From NCBI RefSeq assembly GCF_041053105.1, contig NZ_CP163444.1, forward strand, positions 124,001 to 188,000: 64,000 bases of DNA, in the 5' to 3' direction. The notes below the pieces were generated by a model that was given only the letters and a program-made list of their open reading frames with translations, did no database searches and was not told where the DNA came from. Below are positions 33,948-43,814 of this stretch, piece after piece. The translations under genes and the position numbers were made by a program. How positions within the stretch are numbered: position 1 is the stretch's first letter; each line of letters starts with the position of its first letter. This DNA is from Streptomyces sp. R44 (GTDB lineage Bacteria; Actinomycetota; Actinomycetes; Streptomycetales; Streptomycetaceae).

Positions 33948-34715
33948 ATGCGCGTGATCAAGAGTTCACTCGGCAGCCTGCCCGTCGCGGGGCTGGCCGC
34001 CGTTCTCCTGGCCGCCTGCCTGGTGTGGTCGCAGGCCGGACCGGCGCAGGCGGCGTACGGCGACTGTCCGGCGAAGACGTTCTGCCTGTACACGCAAGCC
34101 GGTGGCGGGGGCGAGATGGTCTCGCTCGCGCCGCAGGACGGGCCCGTGCTCGACTACGGCACGGTCGAGCGCCTGAAGGACCGGACCTTCCTGTCGTTCC
34201 GTAACAACACGGCCTCCTGGACGTGCCTCTACGACGACCCGGCGTACGGCGGGACCGATATCCAGGCCGTGCTGCCCGGGCAGACCGGCGGCGACCTGGC
34301 CAAGGGCGCCGACGGGCTGCCGAAGGTGACGGTGGCCTCGCACAAGTTCGCCCCGTCCAAGTCGCTCTGCCGGACCGGGTTCGACCGCTGCGATGCCGGC
34401 CGGGTGTGCATCTTCCAAGGCCCCAGCGGGCGCGGTGTCGGAGGCGTCACGAGCCAGTCCGAAGTCCTTCCCGACGGGGTCCTGGGCAACAGGGACTACG
34501 GCGTGACCTGGGACGACAAGCTGGTGTCCGTCGCGAACCGCTCGCACAAGGCCGCCTGCTTCTACCGGGATCCCGGATATTCCGGGACCTGGCAGGCAGG
34601 CGGCGTCGCGTACCGGGCGTTCGTCGTCCTGCCGGGCGAGGAGACGACCCTGCCCGCCGTGTACCAGTCGTCCGTCAGCTCCCACAAGCTCGCCGACGCG
34701 GAAGGGAAGTGCTGA
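33948..34715 (+). CDS. Secreted peptidase-inhibitor I36-like protein
   Basis: The 255-residue protein has a signal peptide (LAAVLLAACLVWSQAGPAQA, cleaved about residue 35) and two beta/gamma-crystallin-like I36 modules. The first is CPAKTFCLYTQAGGGGEMVS (about 40-130); the second is CDAGRVCIFQGPSGRGVGGV (about 148-250). Each has paired cysteines and an SFRNN/SVANRS-type motif. I36 proteins inhibit secreted metalloproteases such as those of Streptomyces. The stop overlaps the region just before the next gene's GTG (34718), so the two are cotranscribed. The ribosome site before the ATG is weak (TAGAG). Confidence 0.8.
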   Translation: MRVIKSSLGSLPVAGLAAVLLAACLVWSQAGPAQAAYGDCPAKTFCLYTQAGGGGEMVSLAPQDGPVLDYGTVERLKDRTFLSFRNNTASWTCLYDDPAYGGTDIQAVLPGQTGGDLAKGADGLPKVTVASHKFAPSKSLCRTGFDRCDAGRVCIFQGPSGRGVGGVTSQSEVLPDGVLGNRDYGVTWDDKLVSVANRSHKAACFYRDPGYSGTWQAGGVAYRAFVVLPGEETTLPAVYQSSVSSHKLADAEGKC

Positions 34716-34717
34716 CC

Positions 34718-36196
34718 GTGAACCCCGCCACGAACTCCGCCGGCCGCTCACGCATGCGGCGCGTCGCGGCCGTTCCCGTCGCCCTGGCGACCCTGGCCCT
34801 GACCCAGAGCGCGGCGGTCGCCGACCCCGCCACCAACGACGTGCAGTCGGTCCTGGACACCCTGACGCCCCATCACCTCACGGTGGCGGAGGGCATCACG
34901 CGGACCACGTACTCCAGCGACTCCTCCGAGATCGTCGTCCGTGTTGCGGTCATCGACCCGGACCTCGGGGCGATATCCCTGGACAGCACGGTGGGCGCCG
35001 GGGTGGGCGTGAAGGAGCCCACCACCGCCATGCTGGCCACCGTCGGGACCACCGCGAAGGACGCGCCGTACGTCGGTGTGAACGGCGGCTACTCCGTGTC
35101 CACCAAGGACGAGGACGACGCCACCGGCAAGAGCATCCCGGAGGAACGGTCGTTCCCGATGGTGACCTCGGTCCAGGAGGACGTCGTGCAGGGCGCCGCC
35201 TGCCTGAAGGGGCAGAACGCCGTCGTCCTCCAGCACGGTCGGCCGCACTTCACCAAGATCACGACGACGTTGGGAATCACGTCCGACCGGAACACCGCCG
35301 ACACCGCCGACGACGCCACGCGCGTGGTCGACGCGGTCAACCGGTACCCGGGCTGGATCGCGTTCTGCCCGCAGGAGGCCGGTGACAAGTCCCTCCCGTA
35401 CACGACCGACGCGAACGGTGACGTCCAACGGCTCGACCAGTACGGCAATGTCATCAAGAGCGGTCCCTACTACCAGGACTCCAGCGAGATCGTCGTCTTC
35501 ACCTCCGCCTACGGCCAGAAGACGCCGGAGCCGCGGCACACTCCCTTCGTGGCGGCGGACGACGCCGACGGTGTCGAGGTCGCCGTCGACGCGTCGGGCC
35601 GTGTCACGGCGGTGAAGTCCCCGCGCGGCGGAATGGACGTCCCTCCGGGAGGCATGGTGCTCCAGGGCATCGGTGACGACGCCCAGACCGGGGGCGGCGC
35701 ACAGTGGCTCAGGGATCACGCCATGGTGGGCGCGAAGCTCACGTACACGCAGCGCGCCACGGACCTGGGCGTCGTCGAGGACCCCACCGACGACGTCGAC
35801 CTGCCGCTCGACCCGGCGTACCCGTCGATCGACGTCGTCAACGGCACCCACGATCTGATGCGGCACGGCAGGGTCGTGGCCGAACCGGCCGACAACGTCG
35901 CGAACGACCCCCGCACCGCCATCGGCGCGGACGGCTACGGACGCACCCTCCTGGTCAGCGTCACCGCCAGGGACGAGGGCCTGCGCCGCGGTGTCCCGAT
36001 CTACGACCTCGCGAAGATCATGGAGGACCTCGGCGCCGTCGACGCCCTCAACCTGGACGGCGGCGGATCCACCACGTTCGTCGTCGACGGGCAGGTGAAG
36101 AACGTCCTCTCGGACGCGGGCGGCGTCGAACGGCCCGTCTACGACGCCGTGTACGCGGGACGCGGCGGACACGGTCTACCGGCCGGCGGCAACTGA
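34718..36196 (+). CDS. Exported phosphodiester glycosidase (NAGPA) family protein
   Basis: The 492-residue protein has an N-terminal signal region (AAVPVALATLALTQSAAVA, cleaved near residue 33). A long mature part follows, starting at a YVGVNGGYSVSTKDED block and ending in the NAGPA/DUF2233 hallmark GAVDALNLDGGGSTTFVVDG, with GTRTAIGADGYGRTLL-like sequence before it. The family includes N-acetylglucosamine-1-phosphodiester alpha-N-acetylglucosaminidase and bacterial cell-surface glycosidases. GGAAGGGAAG is well placed for the GTG at 34718; the earlier GTG at 34709 would overlap it. It sits directly after the I36 gene. Confidence 0.8.
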   Translation: MNPATNSAGRSRMRRVAAVPVALATLALTQSAAVADPATNDVQSVLDTLTPHHLTVAEGITRTTYSSDSSEIVVRVAVIDPDLGAISLDSTVGAGVGVKEPTTAMLATVGTTAKDAPYVGVNGGYSVSTKDEDDATGKSIPEERSFPMVTSVQEDVVQGAACLKGQNAVVLQHGRPHFTKITTTLGITSDRNTADTADDATRVVDAVNRYPGWIAFCPQEAGDKSLPYTTDANGDVQRLDQYGNVIKSGPYYQDSSEIVVFTSAYGQKTPEPRHTPFVAADDADGVEVAVDASGRVTAVKSPRGGMDVPPGGMVLQGIGDDAQTGGGAQWLRDHAMVGAKLTYTQRATDLGVVEDPTDDVDLPLDPAYPSIDVVNGTHDLMRHGRVVAEPADNVANDPRTAIGADGYGRTLLVSVTARDEGLRRGVPIYDLAKIMEDLGAVDALNLDGGGSTTFVVDGQVKNVLSDAGGVERPVYDAVYAGRGGHGLPAGGN

Positions 36197-36243
36197 CGCC
36201 TCCCCCTGGCGGTCGCTCCGGAACCACCGCCGGTCTCCCGCCT

Positions 36244-36280
36244 GGCGGTCGCTCCGGGACCAATGCCCGAAGCGACCGCC
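36244..36280. terminator. Bidirectional-type terminator hairpin
   Basis: GGCGGTCGCT (36244-36253) pairs with AGCGACCGCC (36271-36280), with an inner GGG/CCC pair. It lies between the convergent NAGPA and ABC permease genes. A second copy of the left arm occurs about 37 bases upstream (CCTGGCGGTCGCTCCGG). Confidence 0.65.
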
Positions 36281-36405
36281 CCGTCGTCATGGCGGCAGGG
36301 GCCCCGGCGTGGGGAGAGGCGGTCAGGGACCGCTCGTCACGGGCGGTGTGGTGGCCCCGCGGTCGGCCCGCTCTGAGCCGGCGGGCTGGCCGCGGGGCCG
36401 GGGCG

Positions 36406-37647
36406 TCACGCCGCGGCCAGGGCCAGGGTCGGTGACTGGCGGGCGGCGCGGACCGCCGGGTAGAGGCCTGCCACCGAGCCGATCGCGAGGGTCGCGACGA
36501 AGCCTGCCGCGGCCGCCCAGGGCGGGACCACCCAGGGCAGCCCGCCCGTGGACGCGTACACCGCCGTCGCCGCCGCGCCCAGGGCCACGCCCGCGATGCC
36601 GCCGAGCCCCGACAGCATCAGGGACTCCGTCACGAACTGGATCCTGATCTGGCCTCGCGTCGCGCCGAGCGAGCGGCGCAGACCGATCTCGTGGCGCCGT
36701 TCCAACACCGAGATGATCATGGTGTTGGCCACCCCGACGCCGCCCACCAGCAGGGCGATCCCGCCCAGTCCCAGGAGCAGCGTGGAGAAGGCGCCCTCTG
36801 TCGCCGCCTTCGCCTTCAGCACCTCGGAAGGGTCGCTCACCGCCACGTTCTGCGGGTTCTGCGGGTCGATCGTCGGAGCCAGGAGCCGCTGGACCTGGCG
36901 GACCGTCGCGTCCGTGGAGCGCTCGTACACCGCGGTCGGATGCCCGTCGAAGCCGAGGATCCGCTGGGCGCTCTCCCAGCCGACCAGCGCCGAGCGCTCG
37001 ATCTCGGGTGCGAGCGGCAGGGGGTCGAGGATGCCGACGACCGTGAAGTACCGGTCGTCGATCCAGACCTGCCTGCCCGGCCGGTCGATGCCCAGCCGTT
37101 CCGCGGCGACGTGCCCGAGCACCACGGAGGGGTAGCGGCCGTTGGCCGCGTTCAGCCAGGTGCCGGACGCCGTCGTGCCGCGCAGCACGTCGAGCAGTCC
37201 CTCCGTCGCCGCCTTCACCGCGATGCCGCCGGTCTCCTCCTCAGGGATCTTCTCCGAGCGGCGTACGGAGTGCTGGAGGTCTCCGCTCGCGCCGGCCTTC
37301 TCCACGCCCTCGATGCGCCCGACCATGCCGACGGCGTCCTTGGGCAGCTTCACCTCCTGTCCGCTGAACATCCCCTCTCCCGGTGTGGCCACCAGCATGT
37401 TCGTGCCGAGGGCGTCGAGCCGCTGGAGCAACTGCGCCTGGCTGGAGGCCGAGATGCCCACCACCGCGATCATCGTCGCGATGCCGATGGCGATCCCGAG
37501 CGCCGACAGCACCACCCGCACGGGCCGGCTTCGCAGGCCGGCCGAGCCGACGTGCAGGACGTCGCGCGGGCCGAGCCGGCGGGCAGTGAGCGCGACGGGT
37601 CGCCGTTCGGTCGCCGTGGATGTCGTCCGCTTGCGCCTGCCGGGCAT
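36406..37647 (-). CDS. MacB-type ABC transporter permease (FtsX domain)
   Basis: This 413-residue protein has one N-terminal transmembrane helix (VVLSALGIAIGIATMIAVVG), a large extracytoplasmic MacB_PCD domain (about 65-255), and three C-terminal helices with the FtsX pattern (LLLGLGGIALLVGGVGVANT, LERRHEIGLRRSLGATRGQI). It works with the adjacent ATPase as a mechanotransmission-type exporter acting on substrates or signals at the cell surface. Its ATG overlaps the ATPase stop. It is the last gene of a four-gene unit (lipoprotein, adaptor, ATPase, permease). Confidence 0.88.
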   Translation of the reverse strand: MPGRRKRTTSTATERRPVALTARRLGPRDVLHVGSAGLRSRPVRVVLSALGIAIGIATMIAVVGISASSQAQLLQRLDALGTNMLVATPGEGMFSGQEVKLPKDAVGMVGRIEGVEKAGASGDLQHSVRRSEKIPEEETGGIAVKAATEGLLDVLRGTTASGTWLNAANGRYPSVVLGHVAAERLGIDRPGRQVWIDDRYFTVVGILDPLPLAPEIERSALVGWESAQRILGFDGHPTAVYERSTDATVRQVQRLLAPTIDPQNPQNVAVSDPSEVLKAKAATEGAFSTLLLGLGGIALLVGGVGVANTMIISVLERRHEIGLRRSLGATRGQIRIQFVTESLMLSGLGGIAGVALGAAATAVYASTGGLPWVVPPWAAAAGFVATLAIGSVAGLYPAVRAARQSPTLALAAA

Positions 37648-38507
37648 CAGACCACGACCTTTCCCCGGGCCGAGTCCGCGACGACCTTGCCGTCGCGGAT
37701 CCGGACCGTTCTCGGCAGGCGCTGTGCGATCTCGGCGTCGTGGGTGATGACCGCGATCGTGGCGCCCTCCTGGTTCAGGGCGTGCAGCAGTTCCATGACC
37801 GCCTCGCCCGAGGCGGTGTCCAGAGCGCCCGTCGGTTCGTCGGCGAGCAGCAGGTCGGGCTGCCCCACGACGGCGCGGGCGATGGCGACGCGCTGTTTCT
37901 GGCCGCCGGACAGCTCGTGCGGCCGGTGCCGCGCACGGTCCGCGAGACCGACGCGGGCCAGCGCCTCGGCGGCGAGCTTGCGGCGCCGGGCCCGGGGCAG
38001 GCCCGAGTAGAGCAGTCCCTCGGCGACGTTGTCCACGGCGGTGACGCCCGGAGCCAGATGAAAGGCCTGGAAGACGAAGCCGATGTGGCGGGCGCGCAGG
38101 GCGGAGAGCCGACGGTCGGTGAGGGACGCGACGTGGTGACCCGCGATCGCGACGGTGCCGGTGGTCGGCCGGTCGAGTGTGCCGACGATGTGGAGCAGTG
38201 TCGACTTTCCTGAGCCCGAGGGGCCGACGATGCCGACGAGTTCTCCCTCACCGATGGCGAGGTCGACGCCGTCGAGCGCGCGGACGCCTCCGGCGTACTC
38301 CTTGACGACGCCGCTGAGCTCGACGACCGGGACCCGGGTGAGGGCTGGGCCGCCGTGGACCGAGCCGACGATCGCGGGCGGGGTCGGACTCGGGAGGGAG
38401 ATGAGGCCTGCCGGCGGGCCCGGGGTGAGGCCCGGGGTGAGGCCCAAGGGCGAGGTGAGGCCCGGCGTCTGGCCGGGGTCTTCTACGGGGCGCGCGGTGT
38501 CGGTCAT
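37647..38507 (-). CDS. MacB/LolD-type ABC transporter ATP-binding protein
   Basis: The 286-residue ATPase has a Gly/Pro-rich N-terminal extension of about 45 residues containing repeated GLTPGLTPG. The ABC domain follows: Walker A GPSGSGKSTLL, signature ELSGGQKQRVAIARAVVGQP, Walker B LLLADEPTGALD, and VITHD with the switch His. It belongs to the three-component exporter subgroup with FtsX permeases. Start and stop codons overlap with both neighbours (ATG/TGA sharing bases), so expression is tightly coupled. Confidence 0.9.
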   Translation of the reverse strand: MTDTARPVEDPGQTPGLTSPLGLTPGLTPGPPAGLISLPSPTPPAIVGSVHGGPALTRVPVVELSGVVKEYAGGVRALDGVDLAIGEGELVGIVGPSGSGKSTLLHIVGTLDRPTTGTVAIAGHHVASLTDRRLSALRARHIGFVFQAFHLAPGVTAVDNVAEGLLYSGLPRARRRKLAAEALARVGLADRARHRPHELSGGQKQRVAIARAVVGQPDLLLADEPTGALDTASGEAVMELLHALNQEGATIAVITHDAEIAQRLPRTVRIRDGKVVADSARGKVVV

Positions 38508-39652
38508 CAGGACGGCACCCCCACCTTCATGCCTTCGCGCAGTCCCTCGCCGCTGATCTCGACCCTGCCCTGTGCGAACATCCCGAGCTCGACCCTGACG
38601 TCCCGCGCCGCGCCGTCCTCGACGACCTGGACGCCGAACCCGCCGTCGGGGAGGGCGAGCAGGGCGTTGACGGGTACGGAGAGGACGTCCCGGCGGGTTT
38701 CGCCGGTGAGCTCGACGGTGACCGGGGACTGGTCGACGCCCTTGGCCTTGGCCGGGTCGTCGAAGGACACCGTGATGTCGATCTTCGGGGTCTTGTCCTG
38801 CGGGTCCTCACCCGCCGTCGCGGTCCTGCCGACGGCGGACACCCTCCCGGGCAGGCGGGTTCCGTCCGGCAGCGTGACCTGGACCCGTGTCCCGGTCTTC
38901 GCCGATCCGGCCTCCGAGGCGGGCACCTTGAAGCTCACGACCCGCTCGGAGCCCGTCACGGTGAGCACCGGTGAGCCGGGGGTGACACGGTCTCCGGGAG
39001 CGATCCGGTCGCCGCCGCCCGAGCCCGTACCGGAGTCGGAGCCGGCTTCCTCGACCCGTACCGCGCTGCCGGCGAAGGCGATCCGCTCCGGACCGAGGGT
39101 GCCGCTCTGCTTGAGGTCGTGGGACTTCTGCCAGCGCTTGACCGCCGCGGCGGTCTTCGCGGTGTACTCCTCGTCGACGTCGAAGCCGGTGTACCCGAGG
39201 GCGGCGAGGTTCTCCTCCAGCTGCCGTACGTCCTTGCCCTTGTCTCCGGTCTTCAGGGTCCGGTACATGGGCTGGTCCCCGTACATCAGCCGTACGGCCT
39301 CGCCGTCGACCTCGTAGAGCCGCTCGTCCCGCCGCACGACCGAGCCGGGTGGGGCGAGCCAGGTGAGGGTGCCGCCCGGGCCGCCCGCGTTGACCTTGCG
39401 TTCCCCGAGGTGGCCGAGCGTGCCGTCCCGTTGGGAGCTGTCGGCGAGGTCGCCCCGGGTGACGGGCGCCGTGGCGGGCGGCAGTCCCCTGGTGCCCGCA
39501 CGGTCGGGCGAGGGCTTCTCCGGGGAGGCCAAGGCGGTGACGGCGACGCCGCCGCCCGCGATGGCGACGACGGTGAGGAGGGCCAGCGCGAGCCGGCGCC
39601 GTCCCAGCGGCCTCCGCTCGCCCGCGTGGGGTTCGGTGGCGGCGCCGCTCAT
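38507..39652 (-). CDS. Periplasmic-adaptor-like membrane fusion protein with peptidoglycan-binding domain
   Basis: The 381-residue protein has one N-terminal transmembrane helix (LALALLTVVAIAGGGVAVTA). The extracellular part contains a peptidoglycan-binding_1 domain (RQLEENLAALGYTGFDVDEE, AVKRWQKSHDL, about 135-180). A split biotinyl-lipoyl/HlyD-like adaptor follows (VRRDERLYEVDGEAV, VVSFKVPASEAGSAKTGTRV, GRVEISGEGLREGMKVGVP). Adaptors of this type link an ABC permease to the wall in Gram-positive bacteria. The ATG at 39652 overlaps the lipoprotein stop (ATGA). Confidence 0.82.
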   Translation of the reverse strand: MSGAATEPHAGERRPLGRRRLALALLTVVAIAGGGVAVTALASPEKPSPDRAGTRGLPPATAPVTRGDLADSSQRDGTLGHLGERKVNAGGPGGTLTWLAPPGSVVRRDERLYEVDGEAVRLMYGDQPMYRTLKTGDKGKDVRQLEENLAALGYTGFDVDEEYTAKTAAAVKRWQKSHDLKQSGTLGPERIAFAGSAVRVEEAGSDSGTGSGGGDRIAPGDRVTPGSPVLTVTGSERVVSFKVPASEAGSAKTGTRVQVTLPDGTRLPGRVSAVGRTATAGEDPQDKTPKIDITVSFDDPAKAKGVDQSPVTVELTGETRRDVLSVPVNALLALPDGGFGVQVVEDGAARDVRVELGMFAQGRVEISGEGLREGMKVGVPS

Positions 39653-40146
39653 CGGGCCGCGCCTTCGCACGCCTTGGCGGCCTTGTCGAACTTCTCCTTC
39701 TGCGCGCCCTGCGGTATCGGCATGGCCTGCTGCGCGCTGCCGTCGAACTTCGGGTCGGGCATGTTGAAGCCGTTCTCGCGCATGCACTTCGCGTAGGCGA
39801 CTGCCTTGTCCTTGTCGGCCTGCGTCGGCTCCTTGCCGAACCCGGCGCCGCCGGCCTTGCTCGCGCACGCCTTGAACGCCTTCTCCATCTTCTCCTTCGA
39901 CATGCCGTCGCCGCCGATGGTGAGGCCGACTCCGCTCTCGCCCGGCTTGGGCTCGGGCACGTCGAGCCCCTGTTCACGCAGACACTTGCGGTGTTCGAAG
40001 GCCTGGTCGGCCTTCTTGCCCTCCTCGTTCACGCTCCCGTCGTCCTTTCCACCCGGGGCCGTACCCGAGCAGGCGGTGGCGAACAGGGCGAGTGCGGCGG
40101 CCAGCGAGGGGGCGGCGGCCGTGCGGATGATCCGTCGAATCGTCAT
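39649..40146 (-). CDS. Lipoprotein with duplicated Cys-containing motif
   Basis: The 165-residue protein has a lipoprotein signal (LALFATACSG, lipidated Cys at residue 26). Two similar units follow: EHRKCLREQGLDVPEPKPG and AYAKCMRENGFNMPDPKFDG. Each is paired with a second Cys further on (KACASKAG, KACEGAAR), implying two related disulfide-bonded folds. I do not know its function. As the first gene of the exporter operon, and divergent from the two-component system, it may be an extracytoplasmic sensor or substrate-capture component (inference). Confidence 0.75.
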   Translation of the reverse strand: MTIRRIIRTAAAPSLAAALALFATACSGTAPGGKDDGSVNEEGKKADQAFEHRKCLREQGLDVPEPKPGESGVGLTIGGDGMSKEKMEKAFKACASKAGGAGFGKEPTQADKDKAVAYAKCMRENGFNMPDPKFDGSAQQAMPIPQGAQKEKFDKAAKACEGAAR

Positions 40147-40235
40147 GCCGCCGAGGGTGCCGCGCGGGGATGTTTCGCTTCTCTCAACGGTTCCGTTTAC
40201 ATCGGCGAAAGGTCCCTTTCGGATAGACAGGGGCC

Positions 40236-40891
<656 letters not shown>

Positions 40892-40895
<4 letters not shown>

Positions 40896-42202
40896 ACGGC
40901 GTACGGAAGCTCCGCGCGTCGCTGCGCCCGGGCCCCCGCGGGCCGCGGACGACCGGCCTCGTCGCACAGCCCGGCCGCAAGCTGTCGTTCCGCAGCGAAC
41001 GGGCCCGGCTCACCGCCCTCTACACCGGACTGCTCGTGCTCGCCGGGGCGCTTCTCACAGGAGTCGTGTACGTGCTCGTGGAGGAGGGCATGTACTCGTC
41101 GATCAGCATGGCCGTCACCACGGCCGTGCCGGCGCAGCGGCTGGAACGACTGCCGTCCGCCTTCCCCTCCGGGATGCCGAGCGCCGCGCCCGCGAGCCCC
41201 GCACCCGCGAGCCCCGCACCGAGCACGGGGACCGTCGTCCCGGGCGAGGCACTGGCGATCACGCGGACGCTCAGCGACGCGGCCGAGTCCGCGGCCCTCG
41301 ACCGGCTTCTCACCGTCTCGGTGACCGTCTTCGTCTGCTACGCGGTTCTCTCGCTCGCGCTCGCGTGGTGGACGGCGGGCCGGGTGCTCCGGCCGATCGC
41401 CGTCATCACCGAGACCGCCCGCCGCCTCTCCGGTGAGAACCTGCACGAGAGGATCGCCCTCGACGCCCCGCCCGGCGAGCTCAAGCGGCTCGCCGACACC
41501 TTCGACGACATGCTCGGCCGCATGGAGCGGCTCGTCTCCGCCCAGCAGCGGTTCGCCGCGAACGCCGCGCACGAGCTGCGCACGCCGTTGGCCGTGCAGC
41601 GGGCGGCCGCCGAGATCGGGCTCGGCGGAGATCCGTCCCCCGAGCGGGTGGCGCGCATGCGGTCGAAGCTGATCGAGGTCGCGGACACCAGCGAGCAGAT
41701 CATCGAGGGCCTCCTGCTCCTCGCGGCCTCCGAACAGGGGCTCAAGGAACGTCGCCGTGTCGCCGTGGACGAGCTCGCCCGGCAGGTCGTGGCAGCGCTC
41801 GGCGACGAAGCGGCGGAGCGGGGTGTGCGCGTCACCGTCCGGACGGCGCCGCTGACCATCGACGGGGATCCTGTACTCCTGGAGCGCCTCCTGCACAATC
41901 TGCTCGTGAACGCGGTGCGGCACAACGTCCCCGACGGTCGGGTCGACGTGCGCATCGGAGCGGACATCGGCATCGAGGTGACCAACACCGGGCCGGTCGT
42001 TCCGTCCGCCACGGTCCCTCTGCTCTTCGAGCCCTTCCGCCGGCTCAACGAACGCACCCACGCGCCCGGGGAGGGCGCCGGCCTCGGCCTGTCGATCGTC
42101 GACGCCGTCGCCCGGGCGCACGGGGCCGAGGCGACGGCATCGGCCAACACGGAGGAGGGCGGTCTGACGGTTCGTGTGGTGTTCCGGCCGGCCGGACCGT
42201 GA
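40892..42202 (+). CDS. HAMP-containing sensor histidine kinase
   Basis: The 436-residue kinase has two transmembrane helices (about 42-62 and 141-160) around a short extracellular region of about 78 residues. That region is rich in Pro, Ala and Ser (ASPAPASPAPSTG). A HAMP domain follows, then the H box FAANAAHELRTPLA with H227, and the N/G1/G2 boxes (LHNLLVNAVRHNV, HAPGEGAGLGLSIVDAV). It autophosphorylates and passes phosphate to the neighbouring OmpR-type regulator. The small sensor region suggests it may sense through the ABC exporter components rather than a ligand; that is inference. Confidence 0.93.
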
Positions 42203-42271
42203 TGGTGGTCGGGACGGCTCGGATCGTGGGTTCGGGGACGGCCGAGCCGCTGGGCACGCTCGCCGGGTGGG

Positions 42272-43162
42272 TCAGAGGGCGATGAACGGGTCGGTCAGGT
42301 GCGGTGTCGCGAGGTAGAGGGTGTCGGTGTTCCGGCAGAGGAGGGCTCGTTCCCCAGAGGCGTCGGTGCTCCGGGAGCGAACGACTGGTTCCCTTGAAGT
42401 GCCGCTGCTCCGGCAGCCAAGCACTCGTTCCCTGGATGCCCTTGCCTGGGCTGGGTCCCTCTCGTGGGCGTAGGCGAGTTCCGGGTGGAGCAGCTGGATC
42501 GCGTGCACGAGCAGGTCACCGGTGACGGCGACCAGTTCGCGCCGGGACGCGACGAGCACGCTCTGGTGCCCGGGTGTGTGACCGGGCGTGGCGAGTACGC
42601 GTTCGCCGTGGCGCAGCGTGGTCTCGCCGTTGAGCAGCCGTAGCCGGCCGGCCTTGCGGAGCGGGTCGATCACGCGGGATCGCAGGTCTGGGTTGACCTC
42701 CTCGATCGCGTCGAGTTCGGCCTGCTGCAGCAGGTACTCGGCGTTCGGGAAGAACGGTCGCGCCTGTGCGCCGCCGACGACGGCCCAGCCGACGTGATCG
42801 GTGTGGAGGTGGGTGAGCACCACGGTGTCCACTTCGGATGGTTCGATGCCCGCGGCGGCGAGCGAAGCCGGAAGCTCCCCGGGGACGGGCGCCCAGGAGG
42901 CCGCCGCGCTGTCGGCCGGGCCGATTCCCGCGTCGACCAGGGTGACGCCGCGGTCGCCTCGCTCGCTGCGGATCGCGAACGCGCGGAACTGGAGCCGCCA
43001 GTTTCCGTCGGGGTCGAGCGCCCCGGGGTCGAACTGGTCGGCCGCGGCCCACTGCTCGGTGGTGGCGTCGGGAAACGCCTCCGCTCGGGAGGAGAAGAAG
43101 GGGCCCGTGCCGTCGGCGAGCGCCGTGACGGTGTAGGGGCCGAGATGGAGGGAAGGGGGCAT
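42272..43162 (-). CDS. Metallo-beta-lactamase-fold hydrolase with tandem-repeat insert
   Basis: The 296-residue MBL-fold protein has zinc ligands H118, H120, D122 and H123 (LTHLHTDHVGWAVVG), a second His in LATPGHTPGHQ and an Asp in VTGD. It resembles AHL-lactonase-like or YflN-type hydrolases. Residues about 241-279 are three consecutive 13-residue repeats starting SRERVLGCRSSGT, encoded by a 39-bp tandem repeat, and replace the usual short loop before the LYLATPHL ending. The insert is in frame, so the protein may stay intact. Downstream neighbours give no hint of the substrate. Confidence 0.82.
   Translation of the reverse strand: MPPSLHLGPYTVTALADGTGPFFSSRAEAFPDATTEQWAAADQFDPGALDPDGNWRLQFRAFAIRSERGDRGVTLVDAGIGPADSAAASWAPVPGELPASLAAAGIEPSEVDTVVLTHLHTDHVGWAVVGGAQARPFFPNAEYLLQQAELDAIEEVNPDLRSRVIDPLRKAGRLRLLNGETTLRHGERVLATPGHTPGHQSVLVASRRELVAVTGDLLVHAIQLLHPELAYAHERDPAQARASRERVLGCRSSGTSREPVVRSRSTDASGERALLCRNTDTLYLATPHLTDPFIAL
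42325..42441. repeat. 39-bp tandem repeat, three copies, inside the MBL gene
   Basis: Units begin at 42325, 42364 and 42403 with CGGTGTTCCGG, CGGTGCTCCGG and CGCTGCTCCGG, and share a TCGTTCCC/TGGTTCCC core. The period is exactly 39 bases, so frame is kept (13 residues per unit). Confidence 0.85.
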
Positions 43163-43231
43163 CCCGGAGATCGTGCCACCGGGGGCGGCCCACGGCCAGA
43201 CCCGGATGTCCTCGATGAGTTGTCACGTACC

Positions 43232-43290
43232 CCGGACCGTCTCGTACGCCGGACCGTCACGCGCCCCGGACCGTCACGTGGCCCGGACCG
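43232..43290. repeat. 17-bp tandem repeat upstream of the MBL gene
   Basis: CCGGACCG recurs at 43232, 43249, 43266 and 43283, exactly 17 bases apart. Units 2 and 3 share CCGGACCGTCACG. The array is about 70 bases upstream of the start of the MBL gene, whose promoter region it occupies. Confidence 0.8.
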
Positions 43291-43317
43291 GGATGTCGCC
43301 GCGCACGACGTGGTGTC

Positions 43318-43785
43318 TCAGTCGCGGGGTTCGGCCGTCCACGTGACGCGGGGCGGCACGACGCGGGCGCACAGGGGTTCGCCGCAGGCGTCGGTGAGGC
43401 CCAGGCGTCCGACGAGGAGCCCGCCGCTGACGGCGGACTCCAGTTCGTGGGCGGGGACAGCGTCGAGCATCAGCTTCGCCCGTCGGAACATGGTGAAGGA
43501 ACCCTCTTCGTCGACCGCGCCCCACGACAGATAGATGAATCGGTTGCCGGGACGCCCCTGGATGTAGGGGCCTTTCACATCTGTCCCGCCGCCGGGCGAG
43601 GCGAGGGCGGTGCACTCCAGGGTCCAGGTCGCACTCGCCGCGTCTCCGGGCTGCGGGTCCAGGAGCTCGGCCGGGCGGTCTCGGCGCTGGACCGCCACAT
43701 GGACGTTCCGGTAGGCCGTGTCGGAGGAGTCCCCCGGCGGACAGGTGAGGCCGGGCAGCTCGACGGCGTCGATACGGATGCGCAT
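43318..43785 (-). CDS. DUF5990 family protein
   Basis: The 155-residue protein starts MRIRIDAVELPGLTCPPGDS and contains YRNVHVAVQRRDRPAELLD, ECTALASPGGGTDVKGPYIQ, GRPGNRFIYLSWGAVDEEG and a C-terminal TDACGEPLCARVVPP. This order matches DUF5990, a Streptomyces family of unknown function. The ATG at 43785 aligns with the family start; an upstream ATG at 43818 overlaps the LysR stop. It lies directly downstream of the LysG-type regulator on the same strand. Confidence 0.8.
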   Translation of the reverse strand: MRIRIDAVELPGLTCPPGDSSDTAYRNVHVAVQRRDRPAELLDPQPGDAASATWTLECTALASPGGGTDVKGPYIQGRPGNRFIYLSWGAVDEEGSFTMFRRAKLMLDAVPAHELESAVSGGLLVGRLGLTDACGEPLCARVVPPRVTWTAEPRD

Positions 43786-43814
43786 CCCACAAGGTCCCGG
43801 AACTCCCGGCGATC

